Part shown: positions 16,693 to 24,574 of the stretch, piece after piece | Layout: each line of letters starts with the position of its first letter | How positions within the stretch are numbered: the first letter of the stretch is position 1 | NCBI GenBank assembly: GCA_040398465.1 | Contig: JBBAUA010000001.1 | Coordinates: 174,255 to 238,254, forward strand | Length of the DNA stretch: 64,000 bases | Direction of reading: 5' to 3' | Origin: UBA7672 sp040398465 | Lineage (GTDB): Bacteria > Pseudomonadota > Alphaproteobacteria > Caulobacterales > Hyphomonadaceae | Program-made: the position numbers and the translations under genes | Notes under the pieces: generated by a model | What the model saw: the letters and a program-made list of their open reading frames with translations, nothing else | What the model was told of the DNA's origin: nothing | Databases searched by the model: none

Positions 16693-17564
16693 CACGCGCG
16701 CTCGACTGGAATGTTCAGGGCCGAGACTGGCCCAACCGTGAGGCAAGCCGCTTTGTCGACGTTCGCGGCCTGCGCTGGCACGTTCAGGTCATGGGCGCGG
16801 GACCGCCGCTTGTCCTGTTGCATGGAACAGGCGCCGCCACGCATTCCTGGCGCGATGTGGCGCCGCTGCTTGCGCGAACCCATCAGGTTGTGGCTCTGGA
16901 CTTGCCGGGACATGGCTTCACCGCGACGCCGCGCAGCAATAACGACTTCACGCTCCCGAATGTGGCGCGGGCCGTTGGCGAGCTTCTGAAGACGCTCGAT
17001 GTGTCGCCTGCCGCGCTTGTCGGACACTCCGCTGGCGCGGCCATCGCTGTCCGGATGGCGCTCGACCGCGTGTGTTCCCCTGCTGCGATCGTGGGGATCA
17101 ACGCTGCGCTGCTTCCCTTCCCCGGACCGCTTGGCCCCCTCGCGCCCTTGCTCGCGCGAACACTGTTCTACAACCCGTTATCGCTTGGCCTGTTCGCCTA
17201 TCGCGCAGAGCAGCGCAACGCGATCAGCGACCTGATGCGCAGCACAGGTTCGACGCTTGATGAGCGCGGGCTCGATTTCTACGAGCGGCTGTTCCGCAGC
17301 CGCGACCATCTCAAGGCCACTGTCGCCCTGATGGCGCACTGGGATCTTGAGACGCTGCGACGTGACCTGCCGAGGCTTGCGTCCTCTTTGACACTCATCG
17401 TCGGCGCCAGGGATCGCGCCGTGCCGCCGACCGCAGCTGACAGCGTTGCGCGGCTGGCTAAGCACGCGCGGATTGTGCTGGCGCCGGGGCTGGGCCACCT
17501 CGCCCACGAGGAAGCCCCCGCTGTTGTCGTGGACATGATCCTCGCCGCGCTGCATCACGTGTAG
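16689..17564 (+). CDS. bchO: BchO, alpha/beta hydrolase of the magnesium chelatase operon
   Basis: The 291-residue alpha/beta hydrolase has oxyanion HGTGAATHSWRD, nucleophile elbow GHSAGAAIA (Ser), acid region GARDRAVPP and a catalytic His in GLGHLAHEEAP. BchO is found beside bchID in purple bacteria, but its exact reaction is not settled; a role in an early or de-esterification step has been suggested. The catalytic triad looks intact here. It completes the bchIDO operon; crtI starts 49 bases downstream behind a PpsR-type palindrome. Confidence 0.93.
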   Translation: MTRALDWNVQGRDWPNREASRFVDVRGLRWHVQVMGAGPPLVLLHGTGAATHSWRDVAPLLARTHQVVALDLPGHGFTATPRSNNDFTLPNVARAVGELLKTLDVSPAALVGHSAGAAIAVRMALDRVCSPAAIVGINAALLPFPGPLGPLAPLLARTLFYNPLSLGLFAYRAEQRNAISDLMRSTGSTLDERGLDFYERLFRSRDHLKATVALMAHWDLETLRRDLPRLASSLTLIVGARDRAVPPTAADSVARLAKHARIVLAPGLGHLAHEEAPAVVVDMILAALHHV

Positions 17565-17604
17565 CAAGACAATCGCCTTGCAGGAGTGCGCAGGACGATC
17601 TTAG

Positions 17605-17622
17605 TGTCACCCCATGTTGACA
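17605..17622. promoter_or_regulatory. PpsR/CrtJ-type operator at the crtI start codon
   Basis: The sequence TGTCACCCCATGTTGACA is a perfect TGTC-N10-GACA palindrome and overlaps the crtI ATG (17614-17616). PpsR/CrtJ repressors bind TGT-N12-ACA. This window encodes a PpsR. Confidence 0.75.
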
Positions 17623-19152
17623 CTCGACCCTGCTCAGTCCGCCGCCCGGCCCGATCGCGATGACCGACGGCACGCCATCGTCATCGGCAGCGGCTTTGGT
17701 GGCCTCGCTGCGGCCGTGAGGCTGGGGGCCAGGGGATATCGCGTCACCGTGCTGGAGCGCCTCGATGCCCCTGGCGGCCGCGCCTACGTGTATCGGCAGG
17801 ACGGGTTCACCTTCGATGCTGGCCCAACCATCATCACCGCGCCCTACCTTCTCGAAGAGCTCTGGACGCTGTGCGGCAGACGAATGGCAGACGACATCGA
17901 TCTTCGCCGAATTGACCCGTTTTATAAAATTCGCTTCGATGACGGCAGCGTCTTCAGCGCCAGCAGTGATCATGCGGCAATGCGCGAAGAGGTTGCCCGC
18001 TTCGATCCTGGCGACGTTGCTGGCTTTGAACGTTTTCTGCGTGACAGCGAGAAGATCTACGAAACAGCTTTCGAGAAGCTCGCCGATCAGCCATTTCACC
18101 GTATCGGGACCTTGTTGAAAAGCGCGCCAGATCTCATCCGGCTTGGCGGCTACCGCTCAGTCTTCAGCCACGTGTCGCGCTATTTTCGAAACGAGAAGCT
18201 CCGGATCGCTTTCAGTTTCCACCCGCTTCTTATCGGCGGCAATCCGCTGTCCACCACAGCCTATTACAGCCTTGTGGGACATCTGGAGCGTACGCACGGC
18301 GTGCACTACGCCATGGGCGGCACAGGCGCGCTCGTCGATGGCCTTGTCCGGCTGATTGAGGGGCAGGGCGGTGCGCTGCGGCTGAATGCCGAAGTCGCGC
18401 AGATCACCGTCTCCTCCCGCCGTGCGACCGGCGTGCGGCTCGCGTCAGGGGAGCACGTCGCCGGTGATGTCGTGGTTTCGAACGCCGATGTTGGCTGGAC
18501 CTACACCCAGCTGCTTTCGGAGCACAAGCGGCGCCGCTGGACCGACCGGAAGTTTGCCGGCAAGCGCTTCTCGATGAGTCTTCTGGTCTGGTACTTCGGC
18601 ACCAACCGCAGGTTCGATGATGTCTATCACCACACGATGGTGCTCGGTCCCCGCTATGAAGGGCTTCTGCGAGACATCTTCTATCGCAAGATCCTGGCGA
18701 GAGACCTCAGTCTCTATCTGCATAGGCCAACCGCAAACGATCCGTCGCTAGCCCCGGCTGGTTGCGACGCCTTCTATGTCCTTGCGCCTGTACCTCACCT
18801 GGGCAGTGGTACCGATTGGGGCGAGGAGGGGGAACGGTGTCGCGCGATGATCCAGGCGCGCCTCGAGGAGACGCTGCTACCCGGACTCGGCGAAAGCATC
18901 GTGACCTCCCGCATGCTCACGCCTCAGGACTTTCGCGATCGTCTGCTATCGCTCAATGGCAGCGCCTTCTCGCTGGAGCCACGCCTTTTCCAGAGCGCCT
19001 GGTTCAGGCCACACAATATCAGCGAAGAGATAGCCGGCCTCTACATGGTGGGCGCCGGTACCCATCCTGGCGCCGGCGTCCCGGGGGTTATCTCATCGGC
19101 GCGTATTCTCGACAAGGTCGTGCCTCACGCCGGTCGGGTTGTGGCTGGCTGA
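17614..19152 (+). CDS. crtI: Phytoene desaturase CrtI
   Basis: FAD-dependent desaturase that converts phytoene to neurosporene or lycopene. The N-terminal dinucleotide fold reads VIGSGFGGLAAAVRLGARG, followed by LERLDAPGGRAYVY and FDAGPTIIT. The C-terminus has the bacterial-type signature GAGTHPGAGVPGVISSA. The 512 residues match the family. The start at 17614 lies inside a PpsR-type palindrome; no strong Shine-Dalgarno sequence precedes it. It converges on crtD. Whether it performs three or four desaturation steps cannot be read from sequence; the crtCDF set suggests lycopene (four steps). Confidence 0.97.
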   Translation: MLTLDPAQSAARPDRDDRRHAIVIGSGFGGLAAAVRLGARGYRVTVLERLDAPGGRAYVYRQDGFTFDAGPTIITAPYLLEELWTLCGRRMADDIDLRRIDPFYKIRFDDGSVFSASSDHAAMREEVARFDPGDVAGFERFLRDSEKIYETAFEKLADQPFHRIGTLLKSAPDLIRLGGYRSVFSHVSRYFRNEKLRIAFSFHPLLIGGNPLSTTAYYSLVGHLERTHGVHYAMGGTGALVDGLVRLIEGQGGALRLNAEVAQITVSSRRATGVRLASGEHVAGDVVVSNADVGWTYTQLLSEHKRRRWTDRKFAGKRFSMSLLVWYFGTNRRFDDVYHHTMVLGPRYEGLLRDIFYRKILARDLSLYLHRPTANDPSLAPAGCDAFYVLAPVPHLGSGTDWGEEGERCRAMIQARLEETLLPGLGESIVTSRMLTPQDFRDRLLSLNGSAFSLEPRLFQSAWFRPHNISEEIAGLYMVGAGTHPGAGVPGVISSARILDKVVPHAGRVVAG

Positions 19153-19176
19153 GACAAGCTGGCGGCGCTGGCATCT

Positions 19177-20697
19177 TCACAAGCTGCCGACCGGAAGCCG
19201 TATCGGCCGGTTCCGATGTCGGGCGGCGCCGAAATCGGCCAATAAGCGGGCCGCAGCGAGGCGCCCCGACATCGTCGCCATCGGAACGCCTGGTCCCGGA
19301 TGCACGCTGCCGCCAGCCAGGTAGAGGCCCGGCAACCTGCCGCGCGAACCCGCGCGGGCGAAACTGCCCATCATGCCGTGGTTGGCGCGGCCATAAAGGG
19401 CGCCGCCCGTGGCTGGAAACAGCGCATTGAAGCCACTCGGCGTCGTAACTACTGGGTCAGAAGCCAGTCTCACGTTCAGGCCGCACGCGCGAACCAGGCC
19501 AAACGCACGCTCGGAAAGATCAGCAATCGCTGCCTCATCGAGCGGCGCGCTGTCACCATCGGCTGGTGCATTGATCAGGGCGAGGAGGCGTTCGGGCGTG
19601 CCGGGAACAAACGCGCCAGCCTCGCCACGGTCCTGCGCGCATACATAGACAGTTGGTGCAGCTGTGATCTCGCGACGCCGAAACACGGAATCAAACTCAC
19701 GAGCGTAGTCCTCTGCAAAGAACACATTGTGATGCGCAAGCTCGAAGCCCTCGGTTCGCGCTGACAGGCACCAGGTAACTGCCGACAGCGAGCGATCGCG
19801 CGGAGCCGTCGCCGGCGCAGGGCGCTCCCTGGCTGTCAGAGCGGAGATGTCGCCATTGAAGACCACCGCATCTGCGTTCAGGCGCTCGCCATTCGCCAGC
19901 TGGATCCCGACAACGCGCCCGTGTTCGACAACCATGTGCCGCATCTCGGCCCCGAACCGGAATTGCGCGCCATGGCGCTCCGCCAGGCTCTGAACCGCGC
20001 GCGCGACCTGATGAATGCCGCCCTTGACGAGCCACACCCCGTCTTGCTCGACATGGGCAATCAGCATCAGCGTCGCGGGGGCAGCCCAGGGGGAGGCGCC
20101 GACATACGTCGCATAGCGGCCAAAGAGCTGGCGCAAGCGGGGGTCCTGGAAATGATCGCCAAGTGCGCTCCACAGGGTTCGCATCGGCATCGTTCGCCAC
20201 AGGTCCGGCAAGCCTCCAACACCGAGGCTTGCCACGAGGCTTGCCGGGGAGGGCCGCTCGGAGGCGATGAAGGGTCCAGCAAGCGTGCGATAGATTGCCC
20301 GGCTCTGGTTGCAGAACGCCAGATAGGCGCGGGCCGCCGCTGGTCCCGAAAAGGCCCCGATCGCGTCAGCTGACTGCGTGATGTCCGCGAACAGGTCTAG
20401 TCGGCCGCCTTCGCGCCAGGCGTGTCGCGCGAGTGTCTCGGCGGGCACCAAGCCGAGGCGATCATCCAGCTGCTCGCCCGCGTCGTTGAACAACCCCTCG
20501 AAGATCCATCGCATCGTGAAGACGGTCGGGCCCGCATCTATTGCAGCGCTTCCAACAGCGACCTGCCGCATCTTCCCGCCAGGCGCGGCGGCGCGTTCGC
20601 AGACGATGACCTCCATTCCGGCTCGCGCCAGGTCGGCGGCCGCCGCCAGGCCGCCCATGCCAGCGCCGACGACAATGACGCGACGACCGGGGCTCAC
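19177..20697 (-). CDS. crtD: Carotenoid 3,4-desaturase CrtD
   Basis: A CrtI-superfamily oxidoreductase that desaturates C-3,4 of 1-hydroxy carotenoids on the route to spirilloxanthin. The N-terminus reads VIVVGAGMGGLAAAADLARAG with APGGKMRQV and IDAGPTVFTMRW; the C-terminus has LYLAGGSVHPGPGVPMATMSG, the usual CrtD variant of the CrtI signature. The 506 residues are normal. I chose the GTG at 20697 because it begins directly at the FAD fold and overlaps the stop of the upstream membrane-protein gene (GTGA). It converges with crtI, leaving 24 bases between stops. Confidence 0.95.
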   Translation of the reverse strand: MSPGRRVIVVGAGMGGLAAAADLARAGMEVIVCERAAAPGGKMRQVAVGSAAIDAGPTVFTMRWIFEGLFNDAGEQLDDRLGLVPAETLARHAWREGGRLDLFADITQSADAIGAFSGPAAARAYLAFCNQSRAIYRTLAGPFIASERPSPASLVASLGVGGLPDLWRTMPMRTLWSALGDHFQDPRLRQLFGRYATYVGASPWAAPATLMLIAHVEQDGVWLVKGGIHQVARAVQSLAERHGAQFRFGAEMRHMVVEHGRVVGIQLANGERLNADAVVFNGDISALTARERPAPATAPRDRSLSAVTWCLSARTEGFELAHHNVFFAEDYAREFDSVFRRREITAAPTVYVCAQDRGEAGAFVPGTPERLLALINAPADGDSAPLDEAAIADLSERAFGLVRACGLNVRLASDPVVTTPSGFNALFPATGGALYGRANHGMMGSFARAGSRGRLPGLYLAGGSVHPGPGVPMATMSGRLAAARLLADFGAARHRNRPIRLPVGSL

Positions 20698-21467
20698 CGC
20701 GAGGGAGGGTCGGATGCCCGCGCTGTCCGCCGCCCCAGCTGGGGCCAGATGCTCAGCCCCGCCTTCAGATCGATACGGATGCGGTGATAGATGATAAGCG
20801 ATAGCCCGACGCAGAGTGGTATGGACCACAGGGCCGGATGCAGCGCCAGCGATGGGGCGAGGCGTATCGAGCCAAACGCGAGGAACGCGGTGTAGACGGA
20901 GATCCCTGCGCCGACCAGCGCCTTCAGATGCTCCTTCATCCACTGCACCGGGCTGGGGTTGCGTGCATAGATGAAGCGGAGGTTGGTCACGCCCGTCGCC
21001 AGGCCGACGATCGAAAGGCCGATCATCAATGGCTGACCTATCAGCACTCCCTCCCATGCGCAGGCCGCAGCAGCCAGGAGGACGAGGTACTGCAGTCCAA
21101 TATTGAGAACAGTCCGGTTGGCGGCCAGGTCGCGCCTGTTCGTTACGCACAGCCATCCGTACCAGCCAAGGTTGACCGTAAGAATGCCATTGTGAAGCAT
21201 CAGCCAGCCGAAGATCCCGCGGACAAAAGGCTCGTCGAACCTGCCCACGAGATGAGGGTGCACGCCCATTGGATCATAGAGTGTCAGCAGGCTCATCGCG
21301 ATCGCGAAGGAGCCCGTAAGCAAAACGCACCGTGTGAAGATGCGGCCCCACATGCGGTGATTGACGCCGCCTTTTCGTCCCAGGACAGGCACCCAGAACG
21401 CCAGGGCCGCAGCAGATCCTGTAATTACATGCACGAAGATGAGGCCGTGGAATATTGCCAGCTCCAT
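20694..21467 (-). CDS. DUF2306-like polytopic membrane protein co-transcribed with crtD
   Basis: The 257-residue protein has about six to seven hydrophobic segments. The stretch HVITGSAAALAFWVPVL then GRKGGVNHRMWGRIF resembles DUF2306 proteins, which have an early membrane His and a K-G-G-x-x-H-R-x-x-G-R motif. The function of that family is unknown. Its stop overlaps the crtD start by four bases, so it heads a crtD operon, and its promoter faces the P450 gene across a 100-bp region with a PpsR-type palindrome. That context suggests a role linked to carotenoid modification or placement. I know of no characterised homolog in this position. Confidence 0.75.
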   Translation of the reverse strand: MELAIFHGLIFVHVITGSAAALAFWVPVLGRKGGVNHRMWGRIFTRCVLLTGSFAIAMSLLTLYDPMGVHPHLVGRFDEPFVRGIFGWLMLHNGILTVNLGWYGWLCVTNRRDLAANRTVLNIGLQYLVLLAAAACAWEGVLIGQPLMIGLSIVGLATGVTNLRFIYARNPSPVQWMKEHLKALVGAGISVYTAFLAFGSIRLAPSLALHPALWSIPLCVGLSLIIYHRIRIDLKAGLSIWPQLGRRTARASDPPSR

Positions 21468-21520
21468 CCCGTGCTTCTCCGTCCAGCAGTCGTTGTGACT
21501 ATCGCATTGGACTATCTCTC

Positions 21521-21538
21521 TGTAAAGTTATGTGTACA
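21521..21538. promoter_or_regulatory. PpsR/CrtJ-type operator between the crtD operon and the P450 gene
   Basis: TGTAAAGTTATGTGTACA fits TGT-N12-ACA with symmetric outer arms (TGTA/TACA). It lies 30 bases before the P450 start and 54 bases before the divergent membrane-protein gene, so one site may repress both units. Confidence 0.65.
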
Positions 21539-21567
21539 CCTTCGAGGTCAGAGGTGCGCGTCAAACG

Positions 21568-22977
21568 ATGCAGGCTGTGGCTGGAATTCCTGACGCAGGG
21601 CGAGGGCTCTATGCGCCGCCTAGGCCGGTGGCGCGACCTGCGTTGCTGGCGCTGCTGCGTGTCGCTCTGCGCGGTGATGGCGATCTTCTCAGCCTGCTCC
21701 CAGCCAACGCCTATCGGATGGAGATAGGGCCCCTCGGTTACTCGCGCCGCTCCATCCTGATCGTCAATCGCCCGGATCAGGTGCGCCGTGTCCTGTCTGA
21801 TCCAGAAGGCATCTTTCCCAAGAGCGATCTCATGGTCGCAGCGCTGGCGCCGCTGATCGGCGATTCGCTCTTTGTGTCCTCAGGCGACACCTGGCGCCGC
21901 CAGCGGCGGATGATCGATCCTGCATTCACGATGATGCGGGTCAACCGCGCCTTCCCCTCGATGCTTGAGGGCGCTCAGGCCTGTCAGCAAACCTTCGATG
22001 CCCATGCAAGAGATGGCGTGACTTTCTCGCTTGATCTCGCGATGAGCCATCTCACGGCCGATATCATTTGCCGCACAGTTTTCAGCGCCAGCCTTGAAAC
22101 GAGGGCGGCCCATGAGGTCTTCGCAGCCTTCACGACGTTCGAACGCAGCGTCGCTCAGGTGGAGATCCGTCGCCTGATAATGGACCGGGCCTGGACGAGT
22201 GTCCCGCAGCGCGATGACGTCCTCGCAGCCTGCGATACAATTCGGCGGCACCTCGGCGATTTGCTGGATACACATCTTGGTCCAGACGGCGCGCGGTTTG
22301 ATGACATTGCCTCCTCGGTGATCGCAGCGCGCGACGACTTCACCCGCACGGCCTTCAATCGCGAGGAGCTCATCGATCAGCTGGGCGTGCTGTTCCTTGC
22401 GGGCCATGAGACGAGCGCGAGTGCGCTCACCTGGGCTTTCTTCCTGCTGGCTGAGCAACCCGACCTCGTCGCGCGCGTGCGTGCGGAGATCCGCAAGGTG
22501 GCGGGCGATGACGAGCCGCTCACCATAGAGGCCACCAGACACCTGCCCCTGACCCGCAATGTCTTTCGTGAAACGCTTAGGCTCTATCCCCCGATCACCT
22601 TCCTCCCGCGGGTCGCGATCGCTCCCACAACCATCGGGCGACATCAGGTTCGCCGCGGCGCGCTCGTCATGGTTGCGCCTTGGGTATTGCATCGCCACGC
22701 AAGCTACTGGCGCAACCCGCATGTCTTCGATCCGGATCGCTTCCTGCCGGAGCGCGAGGCCGAGCTGACCTCAGGCGCCTATATTCCGTTTGGCCTTGGT
22801 CCCCGCGTCTGCGCGGGCGCAGCCTTTGCTCAGACCGAGGCGGTGCTGTTAATTGCTGAAATGTTTCGCCGCTTTGATTTCCATGTTGTCGATCCAGCGC
22901 GCGTGCGTCCAGCGGCGCGCCTGACGACCCGTCCAACCGAACAGATCATGATGCGCGTGGCTCGCGTAGGCGCATGA
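21568..22977 (+). CDS. Cytochrome P450 in the carotenoid region
   Basis: A full-length soluble-type bacterial P450 of 469 residues. Diagnostic features are the I-helix oxygen-binding motif AGHET (278-282), the K-helix E-T-L-R (335-338) followed by LYPP, and the haem loop FGLGPRVCAG with ligand Cys415. The layout (LYPPITFLPRVA) resembles CYP110/CYP175-like oxidases of long hydrophobic substrates, but the subfamily is uncertain. No ferredoxin or reductase partner is in the window. The start could also be the GTG at 21532, inside the PpsR palindrome. Its stop overlaps the ATP-grasp gene (ATGA). Given neighbours and operator, the likely substrate is a carotenoid end group (inference). Confidence 0.93.
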   Translation: MQAVAGIPDAGRGLYAPPRPVARPALLALLRVALRGDGDLLSLLPANAYRMEIGPLGYSRRSILIVNRPDQVRRVLSDPEGIFPKSDLMVAALAPLIGDSLFVSSGDTWRRQRRMIDPAFTMMRVNRAFPSMLEGAQACQQTFDAHARDGVTFSLDLAMSHLTADIICRTVFSASLETRAAHEVFAAFTTFERSVAQVEIRRLIMDRAWTSVPQRDDVLAACDTIRRHLGDLLDTHLGPDGARFDDIASSVIAARDDFTRTAFNREELIDQLGVLFLAGHETSASALTWAFFLLAEQPDLVARVRAEIRKVAGDDEPLTIEATRHLPLTRNVFRETLRLYPPITFLPRVAIAPTTIGRHQVRRGALVMVAPWVLHRHASYWRNPHVFDPDRFLPEREAELTSGAYIPFGLGPRVCAGAAFAQTEAVLLIAEMFRRFDFHVVDPARVRPAARLTTRPTEQIMMRVARVGA

Positions 22978-24134
22978 CCACAGTGCTGCTCACGCTCGGC
23001 CGCCTTCCCAAGGCGCTTGACCTGGCGCGCGGTTTCAGTCGCGCAGGATCTCGCGTAATCGTGGCCGATCCCTTTGGCTGGACGCTGACGGGCGCATCTC
23101 GCCATGTCGCCCGCGAGTTCGCCGTGCCCCCGCCGAGCAAGGGCTCTGCTGCATATCTAGCCGCCCTCGCGGAGATCGTCGCACGCGAAAGCGTCGATCT
23201 CGTTGTGCCTGTCTCCGAGGAGACGATGCATGTCGCCTTCCTGCCTGACCTGCTCGGTGGGTGCGCGCGCGTATTCACCATGCCACCCGACCGCGTGCTC
23301 GCGGTGCACAACAAGGCCGGCTTTGTCAGCGTCGCGACAGCTATGGGTCTGGCCACGCCAGAAACCTGCATGCTCGGCACACCCGAGGCGCAAGCGCTGG
23401 CGGCTGCGGACGCCGTGGTCGTGAAGCCGGTCTTCTCGTGCTCGGGACGTGGTGTGCGCATCCTGAGTCAAGGCGCTGCCCTGCCGGATGCTGATCCATC
23501 GACGCCGGCCATTGTGCAGCGTTTCATCGCGGGCCGTGAGCACAGCAGCTGCACGATCGCGCATGAAGGCCGGGTCGTCTCCACGATGATCTATCGTGGC
23601 ACTGTCATGTCAGGATCTGTCGCGATCGCGTTCGAGCGGGTCGAGGCGCCGGCGATCGAGCGCTGGATCGAAATCTTTGTCCGCGCATCGGGCTGGACAG
23701 GATTTATCTCCTTCGATTTCATTGTCGACGCCGATGACTGCGTGTTTGGCATCGAATGCAACCCACGAACAACGAGCGGACTTCACTTCTGGCGGCCCGA
23801 AGACGTCGCTCGCGCCGTGCTCAGCCCGCAGACGAGCCCGCCAGTCGGAGTGCGTCGGCACAGCAACCTGCAGCAATTCTACTCCTGCCTTACCGAAACA
23901 CAGATGGCGATGTTTCGCGGCCGAGGCTTCCTTCACCGGCTGGGTCGGCTCGTTGGCACGCGGGATGTCACATGGGACTGGCGCGACCCATGGCCATTCC
24001 TGAGCATGACCCTGACATCCTGGCCGATCATCCGCATGGCAGTTTCTCAGGGCGTCAGCTTCGGGGAGGCGGCAACGCATGACGTTGGCTGGTACGAACA
24101 GGCCGCCAACGCGCCCGATGCTCAGCCGTCGTGA
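22974..24134 (+). CDS. ATP-grasp ligase coupled to the P450 gene
   Basis: The 386-residue protein has the three-part ATP-grasp layout: an N-terminal Rossmann-like domain (VLLTLGRLPKALDLARGF; SVDLVVPVSEETMH), an ATP-binding lysine with glycine loop at residues 151-160 (KPVFSCSGRG), and the Mg-binding C-lobe with E261 and N263 in IECNPRTTSG. The motif set is like carbamoyl-phosphate synthetase and biotin-carboxylase relatives. Such enzymes usually join a carboxylate to an amine or thiol through an acyl-phosphate. The last 90 residues have hydrophobic patches (PWPFLSMTLTSWPIIRMAV) that may touch membrane. The start overlaps the P450 stop. Substrate unknown; conjugation of a P450-oxidised carotenoid is a hypothesis. 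Confidence 0.85.
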   Translation: MTTVLLTLGRLPKALDLARGFSRAGSRVIVADPFGWTLTGASRHVAREFAVPPPSKGSAAYLAALAEIVARESVDLVVPVSEETMHVAFLPDLLGGCARVFTMPPDRVLAVHNKAGFVSVATAMGLATPETCMLGTPEAQALAAADAVVVKPVFSCSGRGVRILSQGAALPDADPSTPAIVQRFIAGREHSSCTIAHEGRVVSTMIYRGTVMSGSVAIAFERVEAPAIERWIEIFVRASGWTGFISFDFIVDADDCVFGIECNPRTTSGLHFWRPEDVARAVLSPQTSPPVGVRRHSNLQQFYSCLTETQMAMFRGRGFLHRLGRLVGTRDVTWDWRDPWPFLSMTLTSWPIIRMAVSQGVSFGEAATHDVGWYEQAANAPDAQPS

Positions 24135-24574
24135 TCGCGACAGCGGTGGCGACATGCGCGGTGCGATCGTCGATGTCCGGTAGGGCGACGCAATTTCGAG
24201 GCCTGCACGGAAAGGTCAAGCATCGCCCTATAAGGTCCGTGGATTGCGCCGTAACGCTCGCGCGTTGGTTGTGGGCGGGGTTCTCTGCAAGCGCCCCCAC
24301 GGCGCTTTCCGACATAGCGCTTGCGCGGACAAGAGACAGGCAATTAGTCTCCGAGAATGTTGGATGCTGACCCGGTTGGGGCCCTCGCGAATTTCGATCC
24401 AGGCATGTCCCTGTGCGCGCTGGTCGTTGCGGACTGGGCTTTGGCCCTGCAGCGGGGACCAACCGGCCGGCGTGGTGATGCTCGCCGGCTATCGTCTCGA
24501 CGCCCACGTTACCACCTGCGCTGGTCTGTCGAGCGCGCTGTCCTGCGCCCATCCTGTTGAGCCGGAGCCGCTAC
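24135..24574. other. Intergenic region before crtB, no recognisable gene
   Basis: About 440 bases on the carotenoid plus strand without a convincing coding region. Short open frames exist on both strands but none has a recognisable motif or a ribosome site with matching start. I see no clean TGT-N12-ACA palindrome here. It may hold the crtB promoter or be scar sequence from rearrangement. Confidence 0.5.

Noticed and set aside
20698..21156. N-terminal extension of crtD to 659 residues
   Set aside because: The extra residues lie antisense to nothing but within the coding frame of the upstream membrane protein gene in another frame, and have no CrtD similarity; the GTG at 20697 gives a standard CrtD.
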